Assembly: GCA_023416695.1 (NCBI GenBank)
Contig: JAEZGY010000031.1
Location: 1-64,000, forward strand
DNA length: 64,000 nt
Direction of reading: 5' to 3'
Origin: Bacillota bacterium
GTDB taxonomy: Bacteria > Bacillota > Clostridia > Lachnospirales > Lachnospiraceae
Below, one piece after another: positions 39,678-49,216 of this stretch. The translations under genes were made by a program, and so were the position numbers. The first letter of the stretch is position 1; the number at the start of each line of letters is the position of its first letter. The notes beneath the pieces are model-generated. The model did not search any database, was not told the origin of the DNA, and saw only the letters and a program-made list of their open reading frames with translations.

Positions 39678-40715
39678 TTAGATATCTAAGAACTCAAAAT
39701 CATCAGAACCTTGAGAAGAATTCTTTTTATTAGCTTTCTTCTTTGGATTAACAGAAAACAGTTGCTGTAATAAATCTTGTTCAGTAATTTCTTCTTGAGC
39801 ACGATAATCGTAGTCATTATTCTCGTTGTACTCGGATTCTGTAGCGGCTTTATTATAGTCGGTGGATTTGTCTTCCATTTGCTCTTCTAGTTCAGCCTCT
39901 TTTCTTGCTTCCTCCATAATACCAGATAAATCAATGGTAGGAATAAAGTCTTCGTCTATATAAGATGATTGTTCCTTTTTGGTTGATTCCATACTACTTG
40001 ATTCTTGATAATTAGCATTCTTACTGTTAAACTCAATAGAATTCTCTGTTTCTTCAGGGAACACTTGAGACTCATTTACTGATACATCACGAATAATGTA
40101 TTGATTTTGCTGATTAATACTTTTATCCTCATAAGATTCACTAGAATTATCGGAACTAGTAACGTCCTGGTTATCAGCTAATTGTACCTTTAAGGCCGAG
40201 AAATCAATCATAAAAGAATCATTGTCTAATAATTCTGCTTGAGCTGCAATTAGTTGCTTATACTGTATTTTGTAATATTCAAATTGTTGTACTAAGGATG
40301 AAATTTTTAGTTTTAGATTATCTAGTGTCTTTCTAGCATCTAATTGAAGAGTTTTTGCATCATGCAGCGCAGACTTTGTAATATTGTCTGCTTTCGTTAA
40401 GGCTTCCTGTTGGATGAGTTCTGCTTTTTTCTCAGCCTCTAATAATATTCCTTGTGCTCGTTCGTGAGCGGATGCTTCCGTGTCTTGAGCAGTTTTCTCT
40501 GCTAACACTAAGGCTTTTTGAAGAGTCTTTTCCATGGATTTATAGTACTGTACACCATCACTTAATACATTTATTTTCTCATTAAGCTCTCTGTTTTCCT
40601 TATATAAACTCTCATAATCCTCGACTACTTCCTTTAAAAAAGCTTCAACATCCTTCTTATCATAACCAAAACCGGTTTTAAATACTTTACCTTGAAGTTC
40701 AATAGGTGTTAACAT
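39678..40715 (-). CDS. divIVA: DivIVA-domain cell division protein
   Basis: 345 residues. The N-terminal DivIVA lipid-binding motif is clear (LTPIELQGKVFKTGFGYDKK followed by DVEAFL), then coiled coil to about residue 175 and a long acidic, low-complexity C-terminal half (Glu/Ser/Asp/Asn-rich), longer than Bacillus DivIVA (164 residues). It marks negatively curved membranes at poles and septa. The frame runs further upstream, but AGGAGGATAAAT places the start at 40715. It is the last gene of the yggS-sepF-yggT-ylmH-divIVA cluster. Confidence 0.9.
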   Translation of the reverse strand: MLTPIELQGKVFKTGFGYDKKDVEAFLKEVVEDYESLYKENRELNEKINVLSDGVQYYKSMEKTLQKALVLAEKTAQDTEASAHERAQGILLEAEKKAELIQQEALTKADNITKSALHDAKTLQLDARKTLDNLKLKISSLVQQFEYYKIQYKQLIAAQAELLDNDSFMIDFSALKVQLADNQDVTSSDNSSESYEDKSINQQNQYIIRDVSVNESQVFPEETENSIEFNSKNANYQESSSMESTKKEQSSYIDEDFIPTIDLSGIMEEARKEAELEEQMEDKSTDYNKAATESEYNENNDYDYRAQEEITEQDLLQQLFSVNPKKKANKKNSSQGSDDFEFLDI

Positions 40716-40725
40716 ATTTATCCTC

Positions 40726-41481
40726 CTAAATGTATCGTAATATAGTAGCACAATAACGGCCTTTTTTTGTTTGATGAGTGATGCCACAGTAAACATATTT
40801 ACCATGTCCTCGTACTGAAATAATGTCATTCTCTTTTAATACAGTACTATTATGGGTGACTATACGGCTATTAATAAACACTTTTCCACTAGAAATTAAT
40901 CCTGTTATACTACTACGGGAGGAATTTAGCGCTAATGCTAAAATTGCATCCAACCGAGCTGAAGAAATCGTACCCTTAACTTCTTGATAGCTAGGTGTTA
41001 TATCAATTACTTGCAAATATGTCGGACTGCAGTTGACATAAGTATGCTTTATCTTGTTAAGGGAATCAATAATATAAGAACTAATCGTTTCCTCTACAAA
41101 TAGATACCCTATATTATCTTTAATTAAAATATCGCCTAGTTTGCCACGGTTAATACCTAAGTTCACCAATGCTCCAAGAAAATCTCTATGAGTCAAGGTG
41201 TCGGCAAATTTGGAATTATTAGGGCTTATTTTTATGATAGAAATATGAAACTCTTCTAATGGGATATCGTCTGTTTGATAGAAGCATAATCGACAACGAT
41301 CTGCATTCTCGTAACCTCCCCAAAGCTTATACTGTATATGAGGTAACTCTTTTATATGGCTAAAAAATAGGTTTAGTTCATTTAAATTAAGAAAATCTGT
41401 TAGTGTAGCATAACCTCTAGTTTCTGCTTGATATGCTAATTCTTTGATACGTTTTAAAAATAATTCTTCTTCTCTGTCCAT
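40726..41481 (-). CDS. ylmH: YlmH-type S4-domain RNA-binding protein
   Basis: About 251 residues with a C-terminal S4 domain (ARLDAILALALNSSRSSITGLISSGKVFIN) and an N-terminal domain shared with photosystem II S4 proteins and Bacillus YlmH, a factor recently linked to ribosome quality control. The frame opens at GTG 41490, but AAGGTG overlaps it and serves ATG 41481. It is in its standard place between yggT and divIVA. Confidence 0.92.
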   Translation of the reverse strand: MDREEELFLKRIKELAYQAETRGYATLTDFLNLNELNLFFSHIKELPHIQYKLWGGYENADRCRLCFYQTDDIPLEEFHISIIKISPNNSKFADTLTHRDFLGALVNLGINRGKLGDILIKDNIGYLFVEETISSYIIDSLNKIKHTYVNCSPTYLQVIDITPSYQEVKGTISSARLDAILALALNSSRSSITGLISSGKVFINSRIVTHNSTVLKENDIISVRGHGKYVYCGITHQTKKGRYCATILRYI

Positions 41482-41491
41482 AGTATTCACC

Positions 41492-41743
41492 TTACATTAG
41501 TCTAATCTTTAGATAAGATACTATAAATAAAGCAATGAAAGGGGTAATATCCATCTGCGTCGTACGAAACACAGAGTACTTTAATAAGTATCGAATTATA
41601 CTAAAGAGAGGATCTAAGAATCTAATAATTAGACTCTTAAATCCTTTGAAACTAGGTAACCAGGACATTATAATATAAGCAAATATAGAATACTCTATGA
41701 TAACAAAGAATATATAGAATGCTTCTTTCACTAATCCTGCCAT
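41492..41743 (-). CDS. yggT: YggT-family membrane protein (YlmG)
   Basis: 83 residues, two membrane segments flanking a conserved loop (SWLPSFKGFKSLIIRFLDPLFSIIR). YlmG/YggT proteins sit next to sepF in Firmicutes, cyanobacteria and chloroplast lineages and influence division or membrane-protein distribution; the mechanism is unclear. It starts 5 nt after the sepF stop. Confidence 0.92.
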   Translation of the reverse strand: MAGLVKEAFYIFFVIIEYSIFAYIIMSWLPSFKGFKSLIIRFLDPLFSIIRYLLKYSVFRTTQMDITPFIALFIVSYLKIRLM

Positions 41744-41748
41744 AATAT

Positions 41749-42348
41749 TTAAAAATCCTTGTTAATTGTAGGTACTTCAAAACTATCATCTGGTACCAAC
41801 TCTAAATAATCACCGGAGATATCAATGGTATCTGGAGAAAATATAAAAATATATTTAGAAATTTGATGTAGTTTACCGTTAATTGCATAGACACAACCAG
41901 AAATAAAATCCATAATTCTTTGAGCGTCTAATGGATCAAATCCTTCTAAATTAACGACAGAAGCTCGTCCAGTTAATAGCATATCACAAATATCTTGTGA
42001 ATCCTCAAATGAGGATGGCTTCATAATACATACTTCTAAGCCTTTCGGTGTAGTACGAATAGGGACTATCTTATTGGATGCAGTACGTTCCATTCTAACA
42101 CTCCTTTCCTTGCGGGGTTCAGGAATTACAGGATTCTTCTCTTCCATTGCTCGTGGGGCTTGAGCTCTAGTAGCCTTACGCTCCAATAGCTGTTGTTCTT
42201 TTATCTCATGATTCTGTTTTCTACGCTCTTTCTCTTCTTTAGCTAAGCGCTTTCTCTCGTTTTCTTCAAATTCTTCCTCAAAATCATCAAATTCACTATC
42301 TTCATTTAATTTTAAATAACCTAAGAAATTCTTTATAATGTTTGACAT
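41749..42348 (-). CDS. sepF: Cell division protein SepF
   Basis: 199 residues, longer than Bacillus SepF (about 150) because of a charged Lys/Glu/Arg linker (about 20-85). The N-terminal amphipathic helix (SNIIKNFLGYLKL) anchors to membrane, and the C-terminal SepF fold (EVCIMKPSSFEDSQDICD, VVNLEGFDPLDAQRIMDFISG) binds FtsZ and stacks into rings. AGGAGATAAGCCAAT precedes the ATG. Confidence 0.94.
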   Translation of the reverse strand: MSNIIKNFLGYLKLNEDSEFDDFEEEFEENERKRLAKEEKERRKQNHEIKEQQLLERKATRAQAPRAMEEKNPVIPEPRKERSVRMERTASNKIVPIRTTPKGLEVCIMKPSSFEDSQDICDMLLTGRASVVNLEGFDPLDAQRIMDFISGCVYAINGKLHQISKYIFIFSPDTIDISGDYLELVPDDSFEVPTINKDF

Positions 42349-42397
42349 ATTGGCTTATCTCCTATCCTAAAATAACTATTCTAATCGATATCGTACC

Positions 42398-43090
42398 CTA
42401 TATGTTATAATTGCGCTGACCGAATATTCCAGTGCCAACCCTAACCATAGTGGCACCTTCCTCAATTGCAATTTCAAAATCTCCTGTCATTCCCATTGAA
42501 AGTATATCCATATTAATATTATCAATGTTTTTAGATTTGATGTCAATAAGTAAATTGCGCAAATTAGCGAAGTGTACTCTATTCTCCTCAGGATTGTCAA
42601 CAAAAGGAGCGATAGTCATAAGGCCTTTAATTTTGATATTTGGTAATTTAGCAATCTCCAATATTAATTTTAGAGTTTCTTCCTCTGAAACCCCGAATTT
42701 AGTATCTTCTTTCGCTATATTAACTTCTATTAAGATGTTAACAGTAGTATTTTTCTTGTTAGCCTCTTCACTAATTTGTTTGGCCAGTCTTAGGGAGTCT
42801 ACCGAATGAATCAGGCACACCTTGTCTACAATGTATTTCACCTTGTTACGCTGTAAATGTCCTATCATATGCCAGTTTAAGGCTTGATTAATTGCTTCTG
42901 ACTTCTCACATAGTTCCTGTACTTTGTTTTCACCAAAATCAACGATTCCTTCCTTCATTACTTCTTCTATCATAGCAATAGGCTTAGTTTTACTTACCGC
43001 TATTAAAGTTATTTCACTTCTGTTTCGTTTGCTTCTATCACAGGCAGCCTGAATTCTATTTTCGACGTCCTTTAAATTCTCTTTAATCAT
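42398..43090 (-). CDS. yggS: YggS-type pyridoxal-phosphate homeostasis protein
   Basis: 230 residues, alanine-racemase-like barrel. PLP-binding Lys is in LIAVSKTKP, and HMIGHLQRNKVKY and GMTGDFEIAIEEGATMVRVGTGIFG are family hallmarks. It carries PLP and tunes B6 and amino-acid pools rather than acting as an enzyme. It is first of the yggS-sepF-yggT-ylmH-divIVA cluster, the same order as in Bacillus ylmE-H and divIVA. Confidence 0.95.
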   Translation of the reverse strand: MIKENLKDVENRIQAACDRSKRNRSEITLIAVSKTKPIAMIEEVMKEGIVDFGENKVQELCEKSEAINQALNWHMIGHLQRNKVKYIVDKVCLIHSVDSLRLAKQISEEANKKNTTVNILIEVNIAKEDTKFGVSEEETLKLILEIAKLPNIKIKGLMTIAPFVDNPEENRVHFANLRNLLIDIKSKNIDNINMDILSMGMTGDFEIAIEEGATMVRVGTGIFGQRNYNI

Positions 43091-43141
43091 GTTGTCTCAC
43101 CTTTCTGACCTGTTACTTTACAAAATAATTACGCTAATACT

Positions 43142-44539
43142 TTAGTATTGTACATAGTTCTGTTCTTTAGCTAACTTAACATTCACTATGATATGATCAT
43201 AGTTATTTAGTCCTAAGGAGGTATCCATAGCTACTAAACAATATTCATTATTCTCATATAAAACTTCAATTCGCCTAAAAACAGGGTATCCTTTATTAAC
43301 ATTGAATACTCCAGTAAGTGTTCCGGTTTCAGAAACCTTATAAGTATTGTCTGTTCCTGATGTTCCTGGAAGTAGAAGTACATCATCTTTCGTAATTATT
43401 GCTGTATCAATATAGGAGAAATTCTCATCACGATTAAATATATCCACCTCTATGAATTCAGTAGAAGCCTCACCATTTTTGGAGTAGGTTAACTTAACGA
43501 TACCATAGCTATTATCATTACCACCCTTAGTAATATAGTCATTCGGTATTTTATAAAAATCCTTTTCACATATTGACGTTACAGGAATCTTATATCCGGT
43601 TGCTTTATTAGTACCAATCTCAAAGCTGATAAAGCGTTCATTAATATATCTAGATAAATAATTGCTCATCTGTATTACGGCATATTTCTTATTGTTCTTA
43701 TCAAGAAAGCTTATACTTGCTGTTGCTTGGTGTTTATCAGAAAGAAATGTTAGACGTACAGTCTTTTTCTCTGATAGTTTTTTGTATTGATTCTCAGTAA
43801 TAGGGGTAACAATACTCCATTTTTCAGAATTAATAAGCTTGTACACAGGCGCATCTGTTTCTTTAATTTCTGTAGAACGAAGTTGCTTCTTTTCATATTT
43901 AGTTAAATCGAACATAGAATCCTCTATGGTATCTAGAGTAACCCCTTCAAATCCATCGGTATAATACGAAATAATTCCACTGGAACTAGCTTTCTCAACA
44001 GAGAAATTAGCTTTTGAAGTAGATGTCTTTAATAATTCATGTAAAGTGTTTAGAGTATTAACATTAGTAACTTCTAAAACTGTACTATCAATGTCATACT
44101 TATAGTTGTAAGCACTTTCATAATCGCTCTCATCATAGGAATTTTGAAAGTTTGATATGCTCTTGCGGATTTCAGCGATTTCACTGCTACTTAGAGAAAT
44201 ACCCTGCTCCGAATTGGATAATAAATTATACATATCACCAGATTCATCAAGAGTGTAGACGGTAGTACCTTTACCAACCTTCTTGCCCTCTGCCACATAA
44301 TAATTTATATAGCCTGCATGTTTATTACGAAATACGGTTTCATCCCGGAGTATTAATCCGTGATATGTATCATCGTCAGAGATCTGATTTTCTGTAACTT
44401 TGTAAACGGATAGTTGTTCACTTCCAAGAAACAAATACACTTGAATTCCAATATATATAAAGATGACAATAAATAAAACGACACCTAAATTAATATTCAG
44501 TGGTCTTCTAAATTTTACTACCTTTTTTTGTCCTGCCAA
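43142..44539 (-). CDS. HlyD-like membrane-anchored adaptor protein
   Basis: About 465 residues: one membrane segment near the N-terminus (LGVVLFIVIFIYIGIQVYLF) and an extracytoplasmic part with barrel-sandwich pattern (HAGYINYYVAEGKKVGKGTTVYTLDE) like HlyD/RND adaptor proteins, but no partner transporter nearby. Such genes often precede the sepF cluster in Lachnospiraceae (from memory). ATG 44563 precedes an internal AGGAGG; TTG 44539, 8 nt after it, is the likely start. A role in envelope or division is possible but unproven. Confidence 0.75.
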   Translation of the reverse strand: MAGQKKVVKFRRPLNINLGVVLFIVIFIYIGIQVYLFLGSEQLSVYKVTENQISDDDTYHGLILRDETVFRNKHAGYINYYVAEGKKVGKGTTVYTLDESGDMYNLLSNSEQGISLSSSEIAEIRKSISNFQNSYDESDYESAYNYKYDIDSTVLEVTNVNTLNTLHELLKTSTSKANFSVEKASSSGIISYYTDGFEGVTLDTIEDSMFDLTKYEKKQLRSTEIKETDAPVYKLINSEKWSIVTPITENQYKKLSEKKTVRLTFLSDKHQATASISFLDKNNKKYAVIQMSNYLSRYINERFISFEIGTNKATGYKIPVTSICEKDFYKIPNDYITKGGNDNSYGIVKLTYSKNGEASTEFIEVDIFNRDENFSYIDTAIITKDDVLLLPGTSGTDNTYKVSETGTLTGVFNVNKGYPVFRRIEVLYENNEYCLVAMDTSLGLNNYDHIIVNVKLAKEQNYVQY

Positions 44540-44688
44540 GGTAAGTAACCTCCTAAAACTCATAAAAATAAAAATAGTTATATATGTCTAATTATACTTT
44601 TTCTAGTGCTATATGTCAAAGAAGAATATTTTGTATAATTAAGACAGAAATGGTTACAATAGTTTTAGAAAGCAAAAGGAGGTATGAC

Positions 44689-44889
44689 ATGAAAACCTTA
44701 GATTATATTGTTTTAATCCTTGTCATTATTGGTGCTATTAATTGGGGCTTAATTGGCTTCTTTAGTTTTGACCTAGTTAGAGTGATTTTTGGAAATATGA
44801 CTGTGATATCCCGTATTGTTTATGCTATTATAGGAATTTGTGGCCTATATGCTATTAGCTTTTGTGGAAGAATATCAAATAACCAGTAA
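44689..44889 (+). CDS. DUF378-family small membrane protein
   Basis: 66 residues with two membrane helices and the DUF378 opening LDYIVLILVIIGAINWGLIGFF. The function is not known. The frame is open from 44584, but AAAGGAGG (44676-44683) serves ATG 44689. It is the only plus-strand gene in this part of the window, divergent from the HlyD-like gene. Confidence 0.88.
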   Translation: MKTLDYIVLILVIIGAINWGLIGFFSFDLVRVIFGNMTVISRIVYAIIGICGLYAISFCGRISNNQ

Positions 44890-44896
44890 TGATAAA

Positions 44897-44926
44897 ATGG
44901 TTGTATCTTATTAAGATACAACCATT
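44897..44926. terminator. Stem between converging genes, likely bidirectional terminator
   Basis: ATGGTTGTATCTT (44897-44909) pairs with AAGATACAACCAT (44913-44925). On the minus strand a short T-run follows, fitting termination of the P-loop gene, and it sits 8 nt after the DUF378 stop. Confidence 0.75.
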
Positions 44927-44943
44927 CGATATTTATGGAGATA

Positions 44944-45366
44944 TTATAGTGCTTCAATTATTTGATCTTGGAAGCTATCTGGAATACGATCCTTTTTAAC
45001 AGATATACATACGACAAATTCTATCTTAAATAGATTAGATATAGCATTTAACTTAGTAAGTACAGGTTCTAAATCTGCGTTTTCATCTAAGTTCGCAATT
45101 TTTAACAAACTATCAAAGTATATCTTCTCTACATCATGATCACTGGACAGGATACCACAAATAAAACCTAAAAATTCATCTGCATTACTTAATAAATAGT
45201 CTCTGGAATTAATGAGTCGTATTTTGTTGCTTAGTTCGTACATATGCTTATTGCTTTTATCAATATAAACGAGATTACCATTTATATTGCGAACATCATC
45301 ATTAGCTCTGGCAATAAGCAGTTTTGTCTTTCCTTTACCTTTTTCACCTGCAATAATCTGAACCAT
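44944..45366 (-). CDS. P-loop nucleotide-binding protein of unknown function
   Basis: 140 residues with Walker A GEKGKGKT at 7-14, a short Rossmann-like core (LVYIDKSN, KIYFDSLL, FVVCISV) and no obvious Walker B catalytic pair. Similar short proteins in Lachnospiraceae are sometimes labelled PilT-like, but no pilus genes are present. AAGGAGGAGTTATT precedes the ATG. It is probably monocistronic. Confidence 0.75.
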   Translation of the reverse strand: MVQIIAGEKGKGKTKLLIARANDDVRNINGNLVYIDKSNKHMYELSNKIRLINSRDYLLSNADEFLGFICGILSSDHDVEKIYFDSLLKIANLDENADLEPVLTKLNAISNLFKIEFVVCISVKKDRIPDSFQDQIIEAL

Positions 45367-45533
45367 AATAACTCCTCCTTAAGTGACTGAATTTGTGTTA
45401 TATGTACAAAAGATAAAATGTTTATGATTAAATTATAGAATAAATGTAACAAAAAAACAACTAGTAATCCTACTATAATGAAAAAAATATGAAGTTATCA
45501 GACTAAATGACTAAATGCCGAGTTATAAATAAA

Positions 45534-45561
45534 AAAGGAACTGCGTGATTGCAGTTCCTTT
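45534..45561 (-). terminator. Terminator after the carboxypeptidase gene
   Basis: AAAGGAACTGC (45534-45544) pairs with GCAGTTCCTTT (45551-45561), loop 6 nt. Read on the minus strand it runs into T6. Confidence 0.92.
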
Positions 45562-45563
45562 CA

Positions 45564-46523
45564 CTATTTATGAATCATTGAAAGTAAATGATTCATTTCT
45601 TTGTATAAATCCTGTCTTGATTTAGCATTAAACACCATGGAAATGTATTCATTACCACTTTCATCTTTGCCTAGAAGAATTAAACAGTAGCCAGCTTCAT
45701 CAGTTGTCCCTGTTTTACCACCAAATACAGTAATAGAATCAGGAGCTTTTTTCCCACCTGTTAGGTATAGGTTTGTACTCTTGAAAATACGTGCAACTTC
45801 TCTTCCAGATGCACTTACATATTCGGCTTTATAGGAAGCCTGATCTACAATAGAACGGAATTCCTCATAGTTTAGCAGTTCGTTAAAAATCAAATACATA
45901 TCATAAGCAGTTGTATAATGATTATCATCATGAAGTCCATGAGCATTCACAAAGTGGCTATGGGTAGCTCCAATCTTTGCAATTGCTTGATTCATCATAT
46001 TAGAGAAGCTATCTTCACTACCACCAAGCTGTTCCGCAATAGCAATTCCAGCATCATTCCCAGAATAGACCAATAAGGAGTTTAGCATCGTGCGAAAAGG
46101 TACTTTATCTCCTTCACTAAACCCACAAAGCTTTGCCCCAGGATAATTAATATGAGAGGCATTATAGCTTACTGTAATGGTATCTTCTAATTTATTTTGC
46201 TGAAAAGCTACAAGTGCTGTGGCCAGTTTAGTAATACTAGCAGGATATATCTTATCAAATACATTATTAGCATAAACCAATTCACCAGTAGAACGGTTCA
46301 CAAGTAAGGAAGAACTACTATTCTTCATTACTTTATCCGCTTCATCTTGTTTATCCTTGGCAATTACACACAAATCTGATGAATATAAAGGAGCACTACT
46401 ACTTACCACAAGAGGAGCTGACGATGCATAAGTACTTTCATAGGATATAACATCTGCCTCTTTAGCTCCACAGCCAGTTAATATTAAGATAAACAAAAGG
46501 AGGCATGGAATTATTTTTTTCAT
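45564..46523 (-). CDS. D-alanyl-D-alanine carboxypeptidase lipoprotein (peptidase S11)
   Basis: 319 residues, lipobox LTGC (Cys18). The active-site motifs of S11 enzymes are intact: SITK in YPASITKLATA, SGN in VYSGNDAG and KTG in GGKTGTTDEAG. It removes the terminal D-Ala from peptidoglycan stem peptides at the outer membrane face. There is no long C-terminal amphipathic helix as in DacA; anchoring is by lipid instead. It is the last gene of the mre-min-rodA run. Confidence 0.92.
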   Translation of the reverse strand: MKKIIPCLLLFILILTGCGAKEADVISYESTYASSAPLVVSSSAPLYSSDLCVIAKDKQDEADKVMKNSSSSLLVNRSTGELVYANNVFDKIYPASITKLATALVAFQQNKLEDTITVSYNASHINYPGAKLCGFSEGDKVPFRTMLNSLLVYSGNDAGIAIAEQLGGSEDSFSNMMNQAIAKIGATHSHFVNAHGLHDDNHYTTAYDMYLIFNELLNYEEFRSIVDQASYKAEYVSASGREVARIFKSTNLYLTGGKKAPDSITVFGGKTGTTDEAGYCLILLGKDESGNEYISMVFNAKSRQDLYKEMNHLLSMIHK

Positions 46524-46548
46524 GCAGATTCTCCTTTACATTAATTAT

Positions 46549-46944
46549 TTATTTAAAAATTTCACGCCAGTCTAAATCGCCCCTGTCTAAAGCTTTAATT
46601 AATAGCTCAGCAGTAGCCAGGTTCGTAGCAAGCGGAATGTTATGCGTATCACATAACTGAACTACATTATTTACATCAGGCTCATGGGATTTTGGAGACA
46701 AAGGATCTCTTAAAAAAATCACCATATCTATCTGATTATGCTCAATTTGTGCACCTAACTGTTGTTCTCCACCTAAATGGCCAGCCAAATATTTATGAAT
46801 AGATAGGTTTGTAACTTCTTCAATGAGTCTTCCAGTAGTTCCGGTTGCATATAATTCATTTTTGCTTAGGATAGCACGATAAGCAATACAAAAATTTTGC
46901 ATAAGCTTCTTTTTTGCATCATGTGCAACTAAACCAATATTCAT
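46549..46944 (-). CDS. mgsA: Methylglyoxal synthase
   Basis: 131 residues, full length. Converts dihydroxyacetone phosphate to methylglyoxal, a bypass of lower glycolysis under phosphate limitation. NIGLVAHDAKK, ATGTTGRLIEE, GHLGGEQQLGA and IDMVIFLRDPLSPKSHEPDV match the family, including the catalytic Asp. GGGGTAACAGCT precedes the ATG; rodA ends 6 nt upstream. Confidence 0.95.
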   Translation of the reverse strand: MNIGLVAHDAKKKLMQNFCIAYRAILSKNELYATGTTGRLIEEVTNLSIHKYLAGHLGGEQQLGAQIEHNQIDMVIFLRDPLSPKSHEPDVNNVVQLCDTHNIPLATNLATAELLIKALDRGDLDWREIFK

Positions 46945-46949
46945 AGCTG

Positions 46950-48089
46950 TTACCCCCTAACGTTGTTTTTTTGTTGAAGCCCAATATTAAGCACTAGACC
47001 AATTGCAATCATGCAACTAATCAAAGAACTTAGACCATTACTTAGGAATGGTAATGGTAACCCCGTGTTTGGTAATATCATCGTTGCCACCCCAATATTA
47101 GCAAATACTTGGAACATAAACATAGCGGATATCCCCATAGCAATTAACTTACCTAATCTATCTTTGGCTTTTCTAGCTATTGATAAACAAACAAAAATGA
47201 TGATTGCTAAAAGTAATAGGATAATACAACAACCAATAAATCCAAATTCCTCTCCTATTACACTCCATATAAAATCACTTTCATTAACACCAACGATATC
47301 ATAATTACGTGGTGTTGAAGCACCTTCCGATAACAGCTTGCCATATAGCTTACCAGTACCAATTGCTTGAATGGAGCATAGTTGCTGCCAATTTTCTTTT
47401 AGTGCATACACTGGATTATCTGGTTCTAAGAAGGCAAGTAATCGTTTTACTTGATATCCCTTTACAAAAAGTTTATCTCCAGGCTGTAACAGGTACCAAA
47501 AAAACGCAATTATTGAAGGAATTAACACTCCTAAGGTAGGTAATATAATACGATAACTTAAACCAGCAGTAAATATCAATACAACAAAGATAAAAATCAT
47601 TACCATACTAGAAGATAAGTCAGGTTGATTGAATATTAATAAAGTAGGAACGATTGTAATAGCACCTGATAATAAAACTATATAGAATTTATTCATCTTA
47701 CTTTCTAAGCGTGTAAATAGTACAGCTAATATTAATATTAAGGAAATCTTAGCTAGTTCCGAGGGCTGTAGATTAATTACCTTAAGATCAATCCAACGAT
47801 AACAAAAAGTACCTAAATCTGTTCCTAGTGGACTATATCTAGCTAAAATCAACATGACAATTACAGCTACATAATAAATAACTACAAATTTTGCAATAAA
47901 GTGATAGTCAATTAATGCTACCGTAGTGATAATAATTAATCCAAGTCCTAGACCAAATAATTGCCTAATGTAAGCAGAGTTGCCACCAGATAATTTTATA
48001 GCATAGGAACTGATTAAAGATAAAATACAAACGATAACGATTAATGTTATATTAAGACGCTTAAAATTATATTGTTTAAAATTAAACAT
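46950..48089 (-). CDS. rodA: RodA-type SEDS peptidoglycan polymerase
   Basis: 379 residues, about ten membrane segments, SEDS family (RodA/FtsW/SpoVE). Characteristic stretches are NLQPSELAKISLILILA, FNQPDLSSSMV, DFIWSVIGEEFGFIG and LPNTGLPLPFLSNGLSSL, the last near the C-terminus. It polymerises glycan strands with the class B PBP encoded upstream. The mre-pbp2 context favours RodA over FtsW. Confidence 0.93.
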   Translation of the reverse strand: MFNFKQYNFKRLNITLIVIVCILSLISSYAIKLSGGNSAYIRQLFGLGLGLIIITTVALIDYHFIAKFVVIYYVAVIVMLILARYSPLGTDLGTFCYRWIDLKVINLQPSELAKISLILILAVLFTRLESKMNKFYIVLLSGAITIVPTLLIFNQPDLSSSMVMIFIFVVLIFTAGLSYRIILPTLGVLIPSIIAFFWYLLQPGDKLFVKGYQVKRLLAFLEPDNPVYALKENWQQLCSIQAIGTGKLYGKLLSEGASTPRNYDIVGVNESDFIWSVIGEEFGFIGCCIILLLLAIIIFVCLSIARKAKDRLGKLIAMGISAMFMFQVFANIGVATMILPNTGLPLPFLSNGLSSLISCMIAIGLVLNIGLQQKNNVRG

Positions 48090-48104
48090 GGAAATTCTTC
48101 CTTA

Positions 48105-48380
48105 TTATTTCTTACCCGACTTCAAATCTTTAATAGGGATATTGGCAAATAATGCAGGTACACTGCCATTATTACCTTCAGATTCCGTCTGGGTGATTTT
48201 AATATCAAGTCCAGCAGTGTCAATCTCAACATATTTTGATATAACAGCGATTATATCATTCTTAATCTGTTCCATAATCTCTGGAGAGCAATTAGCTCGG
48301 TCAGAGACTAAAACGAGTTTAAGTCTATCTTTAGCTACACTACTGGAAGTCTTCTTTTTAAAAAAATCTGCGAAACTCAT
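48105..48380 (-). CDS. minE: Cell division topological factor MinE
   Basis: 91 residues, normal MinE length. An N-terminal membrane-targeting and MinD-binding segment (SFADFFKKKTSSSVAKDRLKL) leads into the dimerisation domain (PEIMEQIKNDIIAVISKYVEID). It stimulates the MinD ATPase to drive pole-to-pole Min oscillation. It begins 18 nt after the minD stop. Its presence with divIVA in one genome is worth noting. Confidence 0.94.
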   Translation of the reverse strand: MSFADFFKKKTSSSVAKDRLKLVLVSDRANCSPEIMEQIKNDIIAVISKYVEIDTAGLDIKITQTESEGNNGSVPALFANIPIKDLKSGKK

Positions 48381-48398
48381 TTTTCTTCCCCCTTATCA

Positions 48399-49190
48399 TT
48401 AGTTCTTTTTTAATAGATGTGCCAGTTTACTCATTAACCCTGGTTTAACATTAAGATCTAATAAAGGTACTTCCTCTCCAATAATTCTATGGCATATGTT
48501 CATATATGCTTTTCCTGCTAAACTATCTGAACCTACTAATGGTTCACCTTGATTGGTAGAAACGACAATATTTTCGTCGTCTGGTACCACACCAATTAAA
48601 TCAATGGCAAGAATCTCAACAACATCATCAGCAGACATCATATCACCACGTTTTACCATGTCAGTACGAAGTCTATTAACAATTAAATTAGTCTTCTTCA
48701 CTTCATGTGCCTCTAAAAGACCAATGATACGGTCAGCATCACGTACGGCTGATACCTCAGGAGTTGTAACTACTAAGGCACTGTCTGCACCTGCAATAGC
48801 ATTTAAAAATCCTTGCTCAATACCAGCTGGACAATCTAACAATATATAGTCAAATTCATCCTTTAATTCTGCAGCTAATTTTTTCATCTGCTCGGGAGAT
48901 ACAGAATTCTTATCTCTAGTTTGGGCAGAAGGTAATAAATAAAGATTAGGATATCTTTTATCTTTTATGAGGGCTTGTTTTATTCTACAATTTCCCTCGA
49001 TAACATCTACTAGATTGTAAACAATGCGATTTTCAAGGCCCATAACCACATCTAAGTTACGAAGACCTATATCAGTATCGATTAATACTACTTTCTTGTT
49101 TAATTTTGCTAAACCAGTTCCCACATTTGCGGTTGTAGTAGTTTTACCTACTCCACCTTTTCCAGATGTTATAACTATTACTTCACCCAT
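48399..49190 (-). CDS. minD: Septum site-determining ATPase MinD
   Basis: 263 residues. The deviant Walker A GKGGVGKTT near the N-terminus, IDTDIGLRNLDVVMGLE, DCPAGIE and a C-terminal amphipathic membrane-targeting helix (LMSKLAHLLKK) are all visible. ATP-bound MinD recruits MinC to the membrane, and MinE releases it. AGGATGCTTAG precedes the ATG. Confidence 0.97.
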   Translation of the reverse strand: MGEVIVITSGKGGVGKTTTTANVGTGLAKLNKKVVLIDTDIGLRNLDVVMGLENRIVYNLVDVIEGNCRIKQALIKDKRYPNLYLLPSAQTRDKNSVSPEQMKKLAAELKDEFDYILLDCPAGIEQGFLNAIAGADSALVVTTPEVSAVRDADRIIGLLEAHEVKKTNLIVNRLRTDMVKRGDMMSADDVVEILAIDLIGVVPDDENIVVSTNQGEPLVGSDSLAGKAYMNICHRIIGEEVPLLDLNVKPGLMSKLAHLLKKN

Positions 49191-49216
49191 CTAAGCATCC
49201 TCCATACTATTTCTTA

